DNA of 64,000 nt from assembly GCF_001864935.2 (NCBI RefSeq), contig NZ_CP126267.1, forward strand, positions 2,480,001-2,544,000, given 5' to 3'. Made by a program: the position numbers and the translations under genes. The notes beneath the pieces are model-generated. The model was given only the letters and a program-made list of their open reading frames with translations, was not told where the DNA came from and made no database searches. Below, one piece after another: positions 54,892-63,167 of this stretch. The DNA is from Curtobacterium sp. MCBA15_012. GTDB lineage: Bacteria; Actinomycetota; Actinomycetes; Actinomycetales; Microbacteriaceae. Position 1 is the first letter of the stretch, and every line of letters starts with the position of its first letter.

Positions 54892-55142
54892 GCGCGGGCT
54901 CCCGCCTGCTCGAGGGCGCGGCGGAGCCGGTCGGCGTCGACGTGCCAGTTGCTGTGGACGCGGCCGTCGACCAGGACCACCGGGATGTCCTCGGCGTACT
55001 CCTCGCGCAGGGCGTCGTCGTCGAGGATCGACCGTTCCTCGAGGGTGACGCCGGGGTGCTCGGCGACGACCTGCTCGACGATCGGTCGGGCGTCGTCGCA
55101 GAGGTGGCAGCCGGGCTTGGTCAGCAGGGTCACGGCGGGCAT
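54888..55142 (-). CDS. Glutaredoxin-family (DUF836-like) thiol-disulfide protein
   Basis: 84 residues in a thioredoxin fold with active site TKPGCHLCDDARPIVEQV (CHLC), the cis-Pro in DIPVVLVDGRVHSNW and a C-terminal helix LRRALEQA. Glutaredoxin-like proteins of this size act in disulfide reduction with low-molecular-weight thiols such as mycothiol in actinobacteria; the partner is inferred. ATG at 55142 was chosen because the upstream frame reads through a terminator. Coupled to the Dabb gene. Confidence 0.87.
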   Translation of the reverse strand: MPAVTLLTKPGCHLCDDARPIVEQVVAEHPGVTLEERSILDDDALREEYAEDIPVVLVDGRVHSNWHVDADRLRRALEQAGARA

Positions 55143-55198
55143 GTCCACCACCCTAGCCCGCGGCCGTCGGCGGCACGGGAGCGCCCCCGGGAACACGA

Positions 55199-55220
55199 AA
55201 GCCCCGGCGGACCGGGGCTT
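55199..55220 (-). terminator. Terminator after the bS22 gene
   Basis: AAGCCCCGG (55199-55207) pairs with CCGGGGCTT (55212-55220) around CGGA, 18 nt past the stop. Confidence 0.85.
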
Positions 55221-55238
55221 CGAGTGCAAGTTCGGGAC

Positions 55239-55337
55239 TTACTTCTTGTTGCGACGCTGGTGGCGCGTCTTGCGCAGGAGCTTGCGGTGCTTCTTCTTCG
55301 CCATGCGCTTGCGACGCTTCTTGATGACTGAACCCAT
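55239..55337 (-). CDS. Ribosomal protein bS22 (AURKAIP1/COX24 domain), 32 residues
   Basis: Translation gives MGSVIKKRRKRMAKKKHRKL then LRKTRHQRRNKK and a TAA stop. Seventeen of 32 residues are Lys or Arg. The KKRRKRMxKKKHRKxLRKTR core is the COX24/AURKAIP1 motif found in the small ribosomal subunit protein bS22 of actinobacteria, seen in Mycobacterium ribosome structures near the decoding region. It is monocistronic with its own terminator. Confidence 0.93.
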   Translation of the reverse strand: MGSVIKKRRKRMAKKKHRKLLRKTRHQRRNKK

Positions 55338-55447
55338 AGTGGACCTCGCTCGGAACGATGCTGATGTGTGGACACCGGGCCCGAAGAGACCGCGGAAAAT
55401 CAACCCGGCCGAGTCTAGCGGAGCGCGGCGGCCGTGTCGAACGAGCG

Positions 55448-55645
55448 TCAGCCGACGTCGGCGACGCCCCCGCCGCGGAGCATCTCGGCGACCGCCGCCT
55501 CGGGCACGCGGAACGACCGGCCGAAGCGGATCGCCGGGAGCTCGCCGGCGTGGACCATGCGGTAGACGGTCATCTTGGAGACCCGCATCATCTCGGCGAC
55601 CTCAGCGACGGTGAGGAAGCGCACGTCGTCGAAACTGCCGGTCAT
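55448..55645 (-). CDS. Small excisionase-like MerR-type HTH protein (BldC/AlpA-like)
   Basis: 65 residues, a single helix-turn-helix of the excisionase/BldC type: FLTVAEVAEMMRVSKMTVYR then MVHAGELPAIRFGRSFRVPE. No phage or integrase lies nearby, so it is probably a chromosomal transcription factor rather than an excisionase. ATG at 55645 was chosen, as the longer frame has no homology. It is close to the bS22 gene on the same strand (110 nt). Confidence 0.88.
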   Translation of the reverse strand: MTGSFDDVRFLTVAEVAEMMRVSKMTVYRMVHAGELPAIRFGRSFRVPEAAVAEMLRGGGVADVG

Positions 55646-55768
55646 GGTCCGCCTTCGGGTGACCCGTGCGGTGCACGGGGTTGGTGTGACCTGTGTGGTC
55701 ACCGCAACTGTAGGGCTCCGCGGGTCGCCGTGTCCAGGAACCACAGAGGTCGCGTCCAGACCGTCGGG

Positions 55769-56284
55769 TCAGTCGTCCTCGCCGCGTCGCGTGAACCGCT
55801 TCCGACTGCTCTCGACGACGCGCTCCCAGCCCTGCTGCGCGCCGGAGAACGCGGCCGTGGCCCGGTACGACGCCTCGGCCATCACGCGCCCGAGCTCGGT
55901 GCCGACCTCGACGGTGGCCTTGCCGGCACCCGCACTGCGTCGGACCGAGACCGGCTGCCCGTCGAGCGTCCACGCGGTCGTCGCCGGGGTCCCGTCGGCG
56001 TCCACGGCCCCGGTGAACGGCAACACCCACTCCTCGAGGCGCACGAGCGGCTCCGGGTCGAGTCGGTAGAAGCGGTGCTGGCCCTCCTCGCGGGTGGACA
56101 CCAGGCCGTTGTCGCGCAGTACGCGGAGGTGCTTCGACACGGTCGGCTGGCTCACGCCGAGCTTCGCGACGAGCTGCCCGACGCTGAGCTCCCCGCCGGT
56201 GGCGTCCGCGCCGTACGCGGCCAGCAGCGCGCCGAGCAGCTCGCGGCGGGTCGGGTCCGCCACGACGGTGAAGATGTCGGCCAT
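55769..56284 (-). CDS. ArsR-type winged-helix transcriptional regulator
   Basis: 171 residues. The N-terminal 90 residues are an ArsR-like wHTH: MADIFTVVADPTRRELLGAL, VAKLGVSQPTVSKHLRVLRD, NGLVSTREEGQHRFYRLDPE. The remaining 80 residues, ending in SRKRFTRRGEDD, are unrecognised, and there are no Cys metal ligands, so a metal-sensing role is unlikely. It is divergent from the potassium transporter operon (76 nt apart) and could regulate it. A TAGCCT hexamer begins 13 nt before the ATG. Confidence 0.85.
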   Translation of the reverse strand: MADIFTVVADPTRRELLGALLAAYGADATGGELSVGQLVAKLGVSQPTVSKHLRVLRDNGLVSTREEGQHRFYRLDPEPLVRLEEWVLPFTGAVDADGTPATTAWTLDGQPVSVRRSAGAGKATVEVGTELGRVMAEASYRATAAFSGAQQGWERVVESSRKRFTRRGEDD

Positions 56285-56291
56285 GGCGGCA

Positions 56292-56297
56292 AGGCTA
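56292..56297 (-). promoter_or_regulatory. -10 element TAGCCT for the ArsR-type regulator
   Basis: Read from 56297, 13 nt before ATG at 56284. Confidence 0.4.
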
Positions 56298-56360
56298 TCC
56301 GGGCCGGAGCGCATGTACCATGACCGCTGTCCTCGCCCCTGTTCCCCGGGAGACGCACGC

Positions 56361-57794
56361 ATGCTCGACCGGCACGAGCCGCTGACGCCGCACGTGAGCG
56401 CGTCACGGGCCCAGGCGAACCGGTTCGCGGCCGTCCTGCGGTCGTCGCCCTCGCGGCTGGCGATCCTGGTGTTCATCGCGCTGGTGTTCCTGTTCACGTT
56501 CCTGTTCATGACCCCGGTCGCGGCGGCGGACGGCACCACGACGCACTTCTCGGACGCCCTGTTCACGGCCGCGTCGGTGGTCTGCGTCACGGGGCTGTCG
56601 ACGGTCGACATGGCGACGCACTGGTCGGTGTTCGGCAAGACCCTCGTGGTGATCGGCACCCAGATCGGCGCGGTCGGCGTCCTGACCTTCGCCTCGATCC
56701 TCGGACTGGTCGTCACGCGCCGGCTCGGGCTGCGCGCCAAGCTCATCGCGGCCGGGGACTCGAACCCGCTGCGCACGCACCACGGCGCGGTGCCCGAGGG
56801 CCAGGCCGTGCGGCTCGGCGAGGTCGGCACGCTGCTGCTCACCGTCGCGGTGAGCACCCTGACCATCGAGGTCGCGGTCGGCCTGCTCCTGCTGCCGTCG
56901 GTGCTCGTCGCCGGCTACCCGTTCTGGACCGCGGTCGGCGACGCGTTCTACTACTCCGCGATGGCGTTCACGAACACGGGCTTCGCGCCGAACGCCGACG
57001 GCCTCGCGCCGTTCACCCACGACTACTGGTTCCTGTCGCTCCTGATGCTGGCCGTGGTCCTCGGGTCGATCGGCTTCCCGGTGATCCGCACCCTCACGAA
57101 GCAGCTGCGGACCCCGCGCCGCTGGCCCATCCACGTCAAGCTCACCCTGACCACGAGCGCGGTCCTGCTCCTGCTCGGCGCGATCGTCTACACCGCGCTC
57201 GAGGCGTCGAACCCGCGCACGCTGGGCAGCGAGGGCGCCGGCCACACCGCGTTCCAGGCGCTGTTCTTCTCTACCATGACCCGGTCCGGGGGCTTCGCCA
57301 CGATCGACGTCGAGCAGATGCACGGTGCGAGCCTCCTGGTCACCGACATGCTCATGTTCATCGGCGGCGGGTCCGCGTCGACCGCGGGCGGCATCAAGGT
57401 CACGACCCTGGCCGTGCTCTTCCTCGCGGCCGTGGCCGAGGCGCGCGGACGCCGGAGCATGGAGGCGTTCGGCCGACGCATCCCCTCCGACGTGCTCCGC
57501 GTCGCCGTCGCCGTCGTGCTCTGGGGTGCGACGATCGTCGCCGTCGCCACGGTCGTGCTGCTGCAGATCACCGGGGACTCGCTCGACCGCGTGCTGTTCG
57601 AGGTGATCTCGGCGTTCGCCACGTGCGGGCTGTCCTCCGGGATCTCCGGCGAACTGCCCGAGTCCGGCAAGTACGTCCTCGCCGCCACCATGTTCCTGGG
57701 CCGGGTCGGTACAGTGACGATCGCCGCCGCCCTGGCCGCCAGCCAGAGCCGACAGCTGTTCCGTCGTCCCGAGGAGAGGCCCATCGTTGGCTGA
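56361..57794 (+). CDS. TrkH/KtrB-family potassium transporter, membrane subunit
   Basis: 477 residues in four M1-P-M2 repeats. Pore-loop signatures: TAASVVCVTGLSTVD, MAFTNTGFAPNADG, TMTRSGGFATIDVEQM with SASTAGGIKVTT, and FATCGLSSGIS, each with the selectivity-filter Gly. It conducts K+ under control of the RCK subunit encoded next. GGGAG precedes the ATG at 56361. The stop overlaps the start of the RCK gene by 8 nt. Size and the paired single-RCK-unit gene favour a Ktr-type over a classical Trk system. Confidence 0.93.
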   Translation: MLDRHEPLTPHVSASRAQANRFAAVLRSSPSRLAILVFIALVFLFTFLFMTPVAAADGTTTHFSDALFTAASVVCVTGLSTVDMATHWSVFGKTLVVIGTQIGAVGVLTFASILGLVVTRRLGLRAKLIAAGDSNPLRTHHGAVPEGQAVRLGEVGTLLLTVAVSTLTIEVAVGLLLLPSVLVAGYPFWTAVGDAFYYSAMAFTNTGFAPNADGLAPFTHDYWFLSLLMLAVVLGSIGFPVIRTLTKQLRTPRRWPIHVKLTLTTSAVLLLLGAIVYTALEASNPRTLGSEGAGHTAFQALFFSTMTRSGGFATIDVEQMHGASLLVTDMLMFIGGGSASTAGGIKVTTLAVLFLAAVAEARGRRSMEAFGRRIPSDVLRVAVAVVLWGATIVAVATVVLLQITGDSLDRVLFEVISAFATCGLSSGISGELPESGKYVLAATMFLGRVGTVTIAAALAASQSRQLFRRPEERPIVG

Positions 57795-58503
57795 CCGCCG
57801 CGCAGCACGCGCCGACCGCCGTACCCCGCACCCCGCCACCGGTGCCGTCAGCCACGACGCACCGGTCCTCGTCCTCGGCCTCGGCCGCTTCGGCGCCGCG
57901 ACCGCGGGGCAGCTCGAGCGCCAGGACCGCGAGGTCCTCGTCGTGGACACCGATCCGGGACTGGTGCAGAAGTGGTCCGACCGCGTCACGCACGCGGTCC
58001 AGGCCGACGCCACCGACATCGACGCCCTCCGCCAGATCGGCGCGCAGGACTTCGCGATCGCCGTCGTCGCGGTCGGCTCGCACCTCGAGTCGAGCGTGCT
58101 CATCACGTCGAACCTCGTCGACCTCGGCATCCCGCAGATCTGGGCGAAGGCGGTCAGCCGGTCGCACGGCACGATCCTGTCCCGGATCGGCGCGAACCAC
58201 GTCGTCTACCCGGAGCGCGAGGCCGGCGAGCGCACCGCCCACCTGGTGTCCGGTCGGATGCTCGACTTCATCGAGTTCGACGACGACTTCGCGGTGGTCA
58301 AGATGCACCCGCCGCGCGCGGTCCGCGGCAAGGACCTCGCGACGACGGTGATCCGCACGCGGCACGGTCTGACCGTCCTCGGCATCAAGACGCCCGGCAA
58401 GGCCTTCGTCCCGGCGACCCCGGACAGCGTCATCGGCGAGGACGACGTCATCATCGTCTCCGGCACCGAGACCGACCTGGAGCGCTTCGCCGCCCTGGAG
58501 TAG
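57787..58503 (+). CDS. TrkA/KtrA-family potassium channel RCK regulatory subunit
   Basis: 238 residues with one RCK-N domain (about 25-145; VLVLGLGRFGAATAGQL, VLVVDTDPGLVQ, ADATDIDALRQIGAQD) and one RCK-C domain (about 155-235). Classical TrkA has two such units, so this is KtrA-like. It binds ATP/ADP or NAD(H) and gates the membrane subunit. TTG at 57787 was chosen: GGAGAGG lies seven bases upstream, overlapping the trkH stop region. Ends 4 nt before a long palindromic terminator. Confidence 0.93.
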   Translation: MADRRAARADRRTPHPATGAVSHDAPVLVLGLGRFGAATAGQLERQDREVLVVDTDPGLVQKWSDRVTHAVQADATDIDALRQIGAQDFAIAVVAVGSHLESSVLITSNLVDLGIPQIWAKAVSRSHGTILSRIGANHVVYPEREAGERTAHLVSGRMLDFIEFDDDFAVVKMHPPRAVRGKDLATTVIRTRHGLTVLGIKTPGKAFVPATPDSVIGEDDVIIVSGTETDLERFAALE

Positions 58504-58507
58504 CCCA

Positions 58508-58557
58508 GGACGGACGGGAGGCCCGTGGCGGGCCCGCCACGGGCCTCCCGTCCGTCC
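58508..58557. terminator. 50-bp perfect palindrome serving as bidirectional terminator (GGACGGGAGGC family)
   Basis: 58508-58532 is exactly complementary to 58533-58557 with no spacer, between convergent ktrA-like gene and proC. It contains GGACGGGAGGCCCG on both strands. Confidence 0.9.
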
Positions 58558-58629
58558 CGCGCCCCGTCCCGGACCGGCGCCCGCGTCGACGACGGCGGGC
58601 ACGCCCGCACGGTGCGCGGCAGCGCCGCG

Positions 58630-59460
58630 TCAGGAGCGGGCGATCTCGTCGGCACGCGCGATCGCGGCGCGCGACGCCCGCTCGAGCGTCCCGGCCAGGT
58701 CGGCCTCCTCGAGCACGGCGACCGCGCGCTCGGTGGTGCCCTTCGGGCTGGTGACCGCGCGGCGCAGGTCGGCCGGCTCGCGACCGGAGGCGGCGAGCAG
58801 CTCGACCGCACCGCGGAGCGTGCCCTGGACCATCGTCGCGGCCTGGTCGTGGTCGAAGCCGAGCGCCTCGGCGGCACGCTGCCACTGCTCGACGAGCAGG
58901 AACACGTACGCCGGCCCGGAGCCGGAGACCGCGGAGAGCGCGTCGAGCTGGTCCTCGGGAACGCGGATGACCCGTCCGGAGGCGGCGAAGACGGCCGAGG
59001 CGAGCGCGATCGCGTCCTCGTCGCCGGACGCGCCCGCGCTGATGCCGGTGACGCCGTGGCCGACCCCGATCGGCGTGTTCGGCAGCGCCCGGACGACCCG
59101 GACCCCGGCGGGCACGCGGGCCTCCATCGCGGCGAGGGTGGTGCCGACCGCGACGCTCACCACGACCGTGCCCGGGCTGAGCGACGCCGCGACCTCGTCG
59201 AGCAGGTCGGCGATCGCGTACGGCTTCACGCCGAGCACGACGAGCCCGGCCCCGCGGACGGCGGCCCGGTTCGCGTCGGCGTCCGTCTCGGTGGCCGTCG
59301 CGGCGAGCCCGCGCTCCCGGTGCACGGCGGCGGACGCCTCGGACCGGGTGGTCAGCACGACCGTCGTGGGGTCGAGCCCCGCCGCGAGGAGGCCGTCGAG
59401 GACCGCGCCGGACATGGAGCCGACGCCGAGCATGGCGGTGCGGGGCAGTTCGATCGTCAT
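58630..59460 (-). CDS. proC: Pyrroline-5-carboxylate reductase
   Basis: 276 residues. The NAD(P) site is TAMLGVGSMSGAVLDGLLAAG; VLGVKPYAIADLLDEVA, VRALPNTPIGVGHGVTGISA and the C-terminal signature VSGSGPAYVFLLVEQW with later VTSPKGTTERAV are all present. It reduces P5C to proline, the last step in proline synthesis. ATG at 59460 is 13 nt after TAGGGT. It converges on the potassium genes and is divergent from the cation efflux gene. Confidence 0.96.
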   Translation of the reverse strand: MTIELPRTAMLGVGSMSGAVLDGLLAAGLDPTTVVLTTRSEASAAVHRERGLAATATETDADANRAAVRGAGLVVLGVKPYAIADLLDEVAASLSPGTVVVSVAVGTTLAAMEARVPAGVRVVRALPNTPIGVGHGVTGISAGASGDEDAIALASAVFAASGRVIRVPEDQLDALSAVSGSGPAYVFLLVEQWQRAAEALGFDHDQAATMVQGTLRGAVELLAASGREPADLRRAVTSPKGTTERAVAVLEEADLAGTLERASRAAIARADEIARS

Positions 59461-59467
59461 GCTCCCG

Positions 59468-59473
59468 ACCCTA
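59468..59473 (-). promoter_or_regulatory. -10 element TAGGGT for proC
   Basis: Read from 59473, 13 nt before ATG at 59460. Confidence 0.45.
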
Positions 59474-59525
59474 CCGACGGCCCACGCCTAGGATCGGGCA
59501 CCAGGTCACGAGAACAGGGGTCACT

Positions 59526-60482
59526 GTGAGCGCTTCCGGAGGCAACCGCGCGGTCCTCGCCGCACTCGGTGCGAACGTCGGCATCGCGGTCGTCAAGTTC
59601 GTCGCCGCGGCGATCAGCGGCTCGGCGGCGATGCTGGCGGAGGGCGTGCACTCGCTCGCCGACTCCGGCAACCAGCTGCTGCTGCTCCTCGGCGGACGCC
59701 GGGCGCGCGCGGCGGCCGACCAGGAGCACCCGTTCGGCCACGGCCGCGAGCGCTACGTGTCGGCCTTCGTCGTCTCGATCGTGCTGTTCAGCGTGGGCGG
59801 TGTGTTCTCGCTCCTCGAGGGCATCGACAAGCTCCGCGACCCGCACCCGCTCGAGAACTGGTGGCTGCCGGTCGCGGTGCTCGTCGTCGCGGTCGGGCTC
59901 GAGGGCTTCTCGCTCCGCACCGCCGTCCGCGAGTCCCGGCCGCACAAGGGCACGCAGTCGTGGGTGCAGTTCGTGCGCCGGGCGAAGGCGCCCGAGCTCC
60001 CGGTCGTGCTCCTCGAGGACACCGCCGCCCTGACCGGCCTGGTGTTCGCACTGCTCGGCGTCGGGCTGACGGCCGTGACCGGCAACGGGGTGTTCGACGC
60101 GGTCGCGACGATCCTCATCGCGCTGCTGCTCATCGCGGTCGCCCTCGTGCTCGGCGTCGAGACGAAGAGCCTGCTCGTCGGCGAGGGAGCGACGCCCGGC
60201 GACGTCGAGCGGATCCGGGCCGCGGTGCTCGACGGCCCCGAGGTCGACGCGATCGTGCACCTGAAGACCCTGTACCTGGGCCCGGACGAGCTGATGGTCG
60301 GCATGAAGGTCGCCGTCGACGGCGACCGACGGCTCGGTGACGTCGCCGCCGGCATCGACGCGGTCGAGCAGCGCATCCGCACCGCCGTCCCCGCGGCCCG
60401 GGTGATCTACGTCGAGCCGGACGTGCAGCGCACCGGACCGCGTCCGCCCACCGAGGCGATCGTCATCCGCGCGGCGGACTGA
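59526..60482 (+). CDS. Cation diffusion facilitator family transporter
   Basis: 318 residues, six helices and a C-terminal cytoplasmic ferredoxin-like domain. LAEGVHSLADSGNQLLLLLG carries the family HxxxD in helix 2, HPFGHGRERYVSAFVVSIVL follows, and EDTAALTGLVFALLGV supplies the helix 5 acidic site (D in place of the common H/D pair). It exports Zn, Mn, Fe or a similar divalent metal by proton antiport. GTG at 59526 has AGGGG upstream. Monocistronic. Confidence 0.9.
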   Translation: MSASGGNRAVLAALGANVGIAVVKFVAAAISGSAAMLAEGVHSLADSGNQLLLLLGGRRARAAADQEHPFGHGRERYVSAFVVSIVLFSVGGVFSLLEGIDKLRDPHPLENWWLPVAVLVVAVGLEGFSLRTAVRESRPHKGTQSWVQFVRRAKAPELPVVLLEDTAALTGLVFALLGVGLTAVTGNGVFDAVATILIALLLIAVALVLGVETKSLLVGEGATPGDVERIRAAVLDGPEVDAIVHLKTLYLGPDELMVGMKVAVDGDRRLGDVAAGIDAVEQRIRTAVPAARVIYVEPDVQRTGPRPPTEAIVIRAAD

Positions 60483-60521
60483 CGCCGGGCGGTCCGCGGC
60501 GGTCAGTGCCGCTCGCTGCGG

Positions 60522-60989
60522 TCAGCGCCGCTCGCGGAAGAACGTGTCGAGCAGCGCGGCGCACGCCTGTTCGCGGACACCGCCGACCACCTCGGACCGG
60601 TGCGGCAGCCGACGGTCGCGGGCGATGTCGTAGACGCTCCCGCTCGCCCCCGCCTTCGGGTCCCAGGCGCCGAACACGACCCGCGGCACCCGGGCGGCGA
60701 GGACCGCTCCCGCGCACATCGGGCACGGCTCGAGCGTCACGACGAGGGTGTGCTCCTCGAGGTGCCAGTCCCCCGTCGCCGCCGCTGCTGCACGGAGCGC
60801 GAGCACCTCGGCGTGCGCGGTCGGGTCCTGCCGCGCCTCGCGTTCGTTCCGGCCGGTGGCGACCACCCGCCCAGCCGCGTCGAGCACGACGGCGCCCACG
60901 GGCACGTCGCCGGTCGCCAGGCACGCGCGCGCCTCGTCGAGTGCACGGTCCATCGCGTCGAGCCAGGGACGAGCGGCAGGGTCTTCCAC
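60522..60989 (-). CDS. tadA: tRNA adenosine(34) deaminase / nucleoside deaminase TadA
   Basis: 155 residues with the zinc deaminase motifs [12 protein letters not shown] (HAE: His ligand and catalytic Glu) and [19 protein letters not shown] (PCxxC ligands), and the C-terminal [16 protein letters not shown] typical of TadA. It converts A34 to inosine in tRNA-Arg(ACG). GTG at 60989 was chosen because GCAGGA lies seven bases upstream and a TACCGT hexamer places the transcript start near 61005; ATG at 61007 is the alternative. Divergent from upp. Confidence 0.92.
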   Translation of the reverse strand: MEDPAARPWLDAMDRALDEARACLATGDVPVGAVVLDAAGRVVATGRNEREARQDPTAHAEVLALRAAAAATGDWHLEEHTLVVTLEPCPMCAGAVLAARVPRVVFGAWDPKAGASGSVYDIARDRRLPHRSEVVGGVREQACAALLDTFFRERR

Positions 60990-61015
60990 GCGTCGATCCT
61001 GCCCCATCGGCACGG

Positions 61016-61021
61016 TACGCT
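61016..61021 (+). promoter_or_regulatory. -10 element TACGCT for upp
   Basis: First base 13 nt before ATG at 61029, overlapping the region that serves tadA on the other strand. Confidence 0.5.
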
Positions 61022-61028
61022 CGACACC

Positions 61029-61664
61029 ATGCGAGTCCACGTCGCCGACCACCCGCTCATCACCCACAAGCTCTCGGTGCTCCGCGACCGGACCACACCC
61101 TCCCCCACCTTCCGCGCGCTCACCGAGGAGCTCGTCACGCTCCTCGCCTACGAGGCCACGCGGAACGTCCGGGTCACCGCGACCCCGATCGACACCCCGG
61201 TCGCCCACACCATGGGCGTCGCGATCGCGAAGCCCCGCCCGCTCGTCGTCCCGATCCTGCGCGCCGGGCTCGGCATGCTCGAGGGCATGGTCAAGCTCGT
61301 CCCGACGGCCGAGGTCGGCTTCCTCGGCATGGCCCGGAACGAGGACACCCTCGAGCCCCAGACCTACGCCGAGCGTCTGCCCGACGACCTGTCCGGCCGG
61401 CAGTGCTTCGTCCTCGACCCGATGCTCGCGACCGGCGGCACCCTCGCCGCGGCGATCGACTTCCTGTTCGCACGCGGCGCGGAAGAGGTCACCTGCGTGT
61501 GCATCCTCGGAGCACCCGAGGGCCTCGCGGCCGTCGAGCAGGCCGTCGGCGACCGCAACGTGTCGATCGTCCTCGGGGCGCTCGACGAGAAGCTCGACGA
61601 GAACGGCTACATCGTGCCGGGCCTCGGTGACGCCGGTGACCGCCTCTACGGGCTCGCCGAGTAA
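61029..61664 (+). CDS. upp: Uracil phosphoribosyltransferase
   Basis: 211 residues, standard length. It has [40 protein letters not shown], the PRPP loop [16 protein letters not shown] and the uracil-binding C-terminus [17 protein letters not shown]. It salvages uracil to UMP. The predicted message is leaderless. It ends at a strong hairpin 17 nt downstream. Confidence 0.97.
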   Translation: MRVHVADHPLITHKLSVLRDRTTPSPTFRALTEELVTLLAYEATRNVRVTATPIDTPVAHTMGVAIAKPRPLVVPILRAGLGMLEGMVKLVPTAEVGFLGMARNEDTLEPQTYAERLPDDLSGRQCFVLDPMLATGGTLAAAIDFLFARGAEEVTCVCILGAPEGLAAVEQAVGDRNVSIVLGALDEKLDENGYIVPGLGDAGDRLYGLAE

Positions 61665-61681
61665 CCACCCGGCCCGATCCG

Positions 61682-61717
61682 GACGAACGCCCCGCGGCAC
61701 GCCGCGGGGCGTTCGTC
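61682..61717 (+). terminator. Terminator of upp
   Basis: 61682-61698 pairs exactly with 61701-61717. The second arm ends GCGTTCGTC and runs into GTCTCCCCC, not a U-tract. Confidence 0.88.
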
Positions 61718-61756
61718 GTCTCCCCCACCGTGTCGCAGGCGGCGGCGGTCCCGGTG

Positions 61757-61968
61757 ACGGCGGACGGGAGGCGCGGTGCCGGTCCGCCACGCGCCCTGCG
61801 TCGTCCGCGCGCGTCCGGACCGACCCTGCGGATCGCACCCGCGCCTCCCGGCCGTCCGCGTACCGTCCGGACCCGCCGTGCGGGCCGCACCCGCGCCTCC
61901 CGGCCGCGCGCCTGCCGTCCGGACCCGCCCTGCGGGCCGCACCCGCGCCTCCCGCCCTGCGGGACGGG
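61757..61968. repeat. GGACGGGAGGCGCGG copy followed by a 52-bp-period tandem array
   Basis: An imperfect member of the palindrome family at about 61757-61808 is followed by direct repeats with a core of about 40 bp at 61813, 61865 and 61917, each containing CACCCGCGCCTCCCG, the reverse of the family core. The remaining roughly 12 bp of each period vary. The gap 61665-62040 holds no protein gene I can support. Confidence 0.85.
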
Positions 61969-62004
61969 GCCCTGTCCACTCCCACCCACCGTCCGTGCGG
62001 ACGG

Positions 62005-62034
62005 TTGACAGCGTGTTGGTATACCGCCGATACT
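62005..62034 (+). promoter_or_regulatory. Strong promoter upstream of the 33-codon ORF
   Basis: TTGACA (62005-62010), 18-nt spacer, GATACT (62029-62034): the best sigma70-like promoter seen in the window. The expected transcription start coincides with the ATG at 62041. Confidence 0.7.
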
Positions 62035-62040
62035 CATCCC

Positions 62041-62142
62041 ATGACTGCGAACCCGTCCACCCGCGTCCTCCCAGAGGCACAGGGGACCGTCGGCACGATG
62101 ATGCCGACGACGGTGGTCATGCGTTGTCGAATGTGTGCCTGA
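62041..62142 (+). CDS. Predicted leaderless 33-residue peptide ending VMRCRMCA
   Basis: A short frame starts exactly where a TTGACA-N18-GATACT promoter should begin transcription. It encodes MTANPSTRVL, a polar middle, MPTTVV and the C-terminus MRCRMCA with two cysteines. No Shine-Dalgarno is needed if leaderless. It ends 254 nt before the winged-helix gene on the same strand, and no hairpin is obvious between, so it may be a leader peptide or uORF for that gene. No known family was recognised, and no ribosome evidence exists here; the coding call rests on promoter position. Confidence 0.5.
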   Translation: MTANPSTRVLPEAQGTVGTMMPTTVVMRCRMCA

Positions 62143-62396
62143 TCGGTACCCGTTCCAGCCGGATCCCCCGCGACGCCACCCCGGTCGCGAGCGTGTGATC
62201 CCCGGGTGACGACCACCTCGACGACGCCGTCGGTCCTCCGACCACAGCGACCCTCGACGTCGGTCCGTCCCCGTACTCCCGGTGTGCCCCGGTCCCGTCC
62301 GGACCGCAGGGCACCGCGGCGACCAGCCGCACCCGGACCGACGCATCCGCACCGCCGCGCAGCACCGCCGCGCAGCTCCCGCAGGGAAGAACCACC

Positions 62397-63167
62397 ATGT
62401 CGCTCACGCTCACCCAGCCCCGCACCGTCCTCCGCACCGCAGCCCCGGCCGCGACCGACCTCGGCACCGTGACGCCGATCCGCGCACGCCGCACGCCGGC
62501 CGCGCCGCCCGCACCGAGCGCCGTGCCCGCCAGCCCCGTCGTCGCACCGCAGCGGAACCGGGCCCTGCCCGAGGGGACCGAGGCACGTGGCTTCGCGCTG
62601 TACGTCGGCATCGACGAGGCAGCCGCCGCCGCAGCCGGCACGACGCTCGCCGCCGTGGTCGAGCAGCTCAAGGCCCTGACCGCGCAGCTCGTGCCGTCCG
62701 CGCAGACGTACGCCGCGGTGGCCGTGGCCGCCGAGGGCAGCGGCGGCCGCGACGTCGACGTGGTACGCCTCGCGCTCCAGGACCGGTCCGCGGTGGCCGC
62801 GCGCAAGCAGGCCGTCGAGCCGGAGCCCGAGGAGACGGGCGTCGTCATCGACATCTCCCGCAAGCGCGTCACGCTCGACGGCGAGGCCGCTCCGCTGACG
62901 TACAAGGAGTTCGAGCTCCTGCAGTTCCTCGTCCTGCGCGAGGGCCAGACCGTCGACCGGGGCGCGATCATCGAGGGCCTGTGGTCGGACGACGAGGACG
63001 AGACGCCGAACGAGCGCACGATCGACGTGCACGTGCGACGCCTCCGGTCCAAGCTCGGCGCCTTCGAGGAGATCGTCCGCACCGTGCGCGGCGTGGGCTA
63101 CCGCTTCGACCGGCACGCGGACGTCGCGGTGCGCTACGCCTCCACCCCGTCCCCCGACCTGTTCTGA
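62397..63167 (+). CDS. Winged-helix (OmpR/PhoB-type DNA-binding) protein without receiver domain
   Basis: 256 residues. The first 55 are Ala/Pro/Arg-rich; residues about 60-135 form a domain starting ARGFALYVGIDEAAAAAAGT of unknown fold; residues 150-245 are a C-terminal trans_reg_C winged helix: VVIDISRKRVTLDGEAAPLT, YKEFELLQFLVLREGQTVDR, TIDVHVRRLRSKLG and VRGVGYRFDRH. No phospho-acceptor receiver is present, so another signal must control it. GGGAAG precedes ATG at 62397. A leaderless small ORF with a strong promoter lies upstream. This type is common in Microbacteriaceae by recollection. Confidence 0.88.
   Translation: MSLTLTQPRTVLRTAAPAATDLGTVTPIRARRTPAAPPAPSAVPASPVVAPQRNRALPEGTEARGFALYVGIDEAAAAAAGTTLAAVVEQLKALTAQLVPSAQTYAAVAVAAEGSGGRDVDVVRLALQDRSAVAARKQAVEPEPEETGVVIDISRKRVTLDGEAAPLTYKEFELLQFLVLREGQTVDRGAIIEGLWSDDEDETPNERTIDVHVRRLRSKLGAFEEIVRTVRGVGYRFDRHADVAVRYASTPSPDLF

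Noticed and set aside
55448..55645. Phage excisionase
   Set aside because: The fold fits, but no integrase, phage gene or attachment repeat is nearby; a chromosomal BldC/AlpA-like regulator is more likely.
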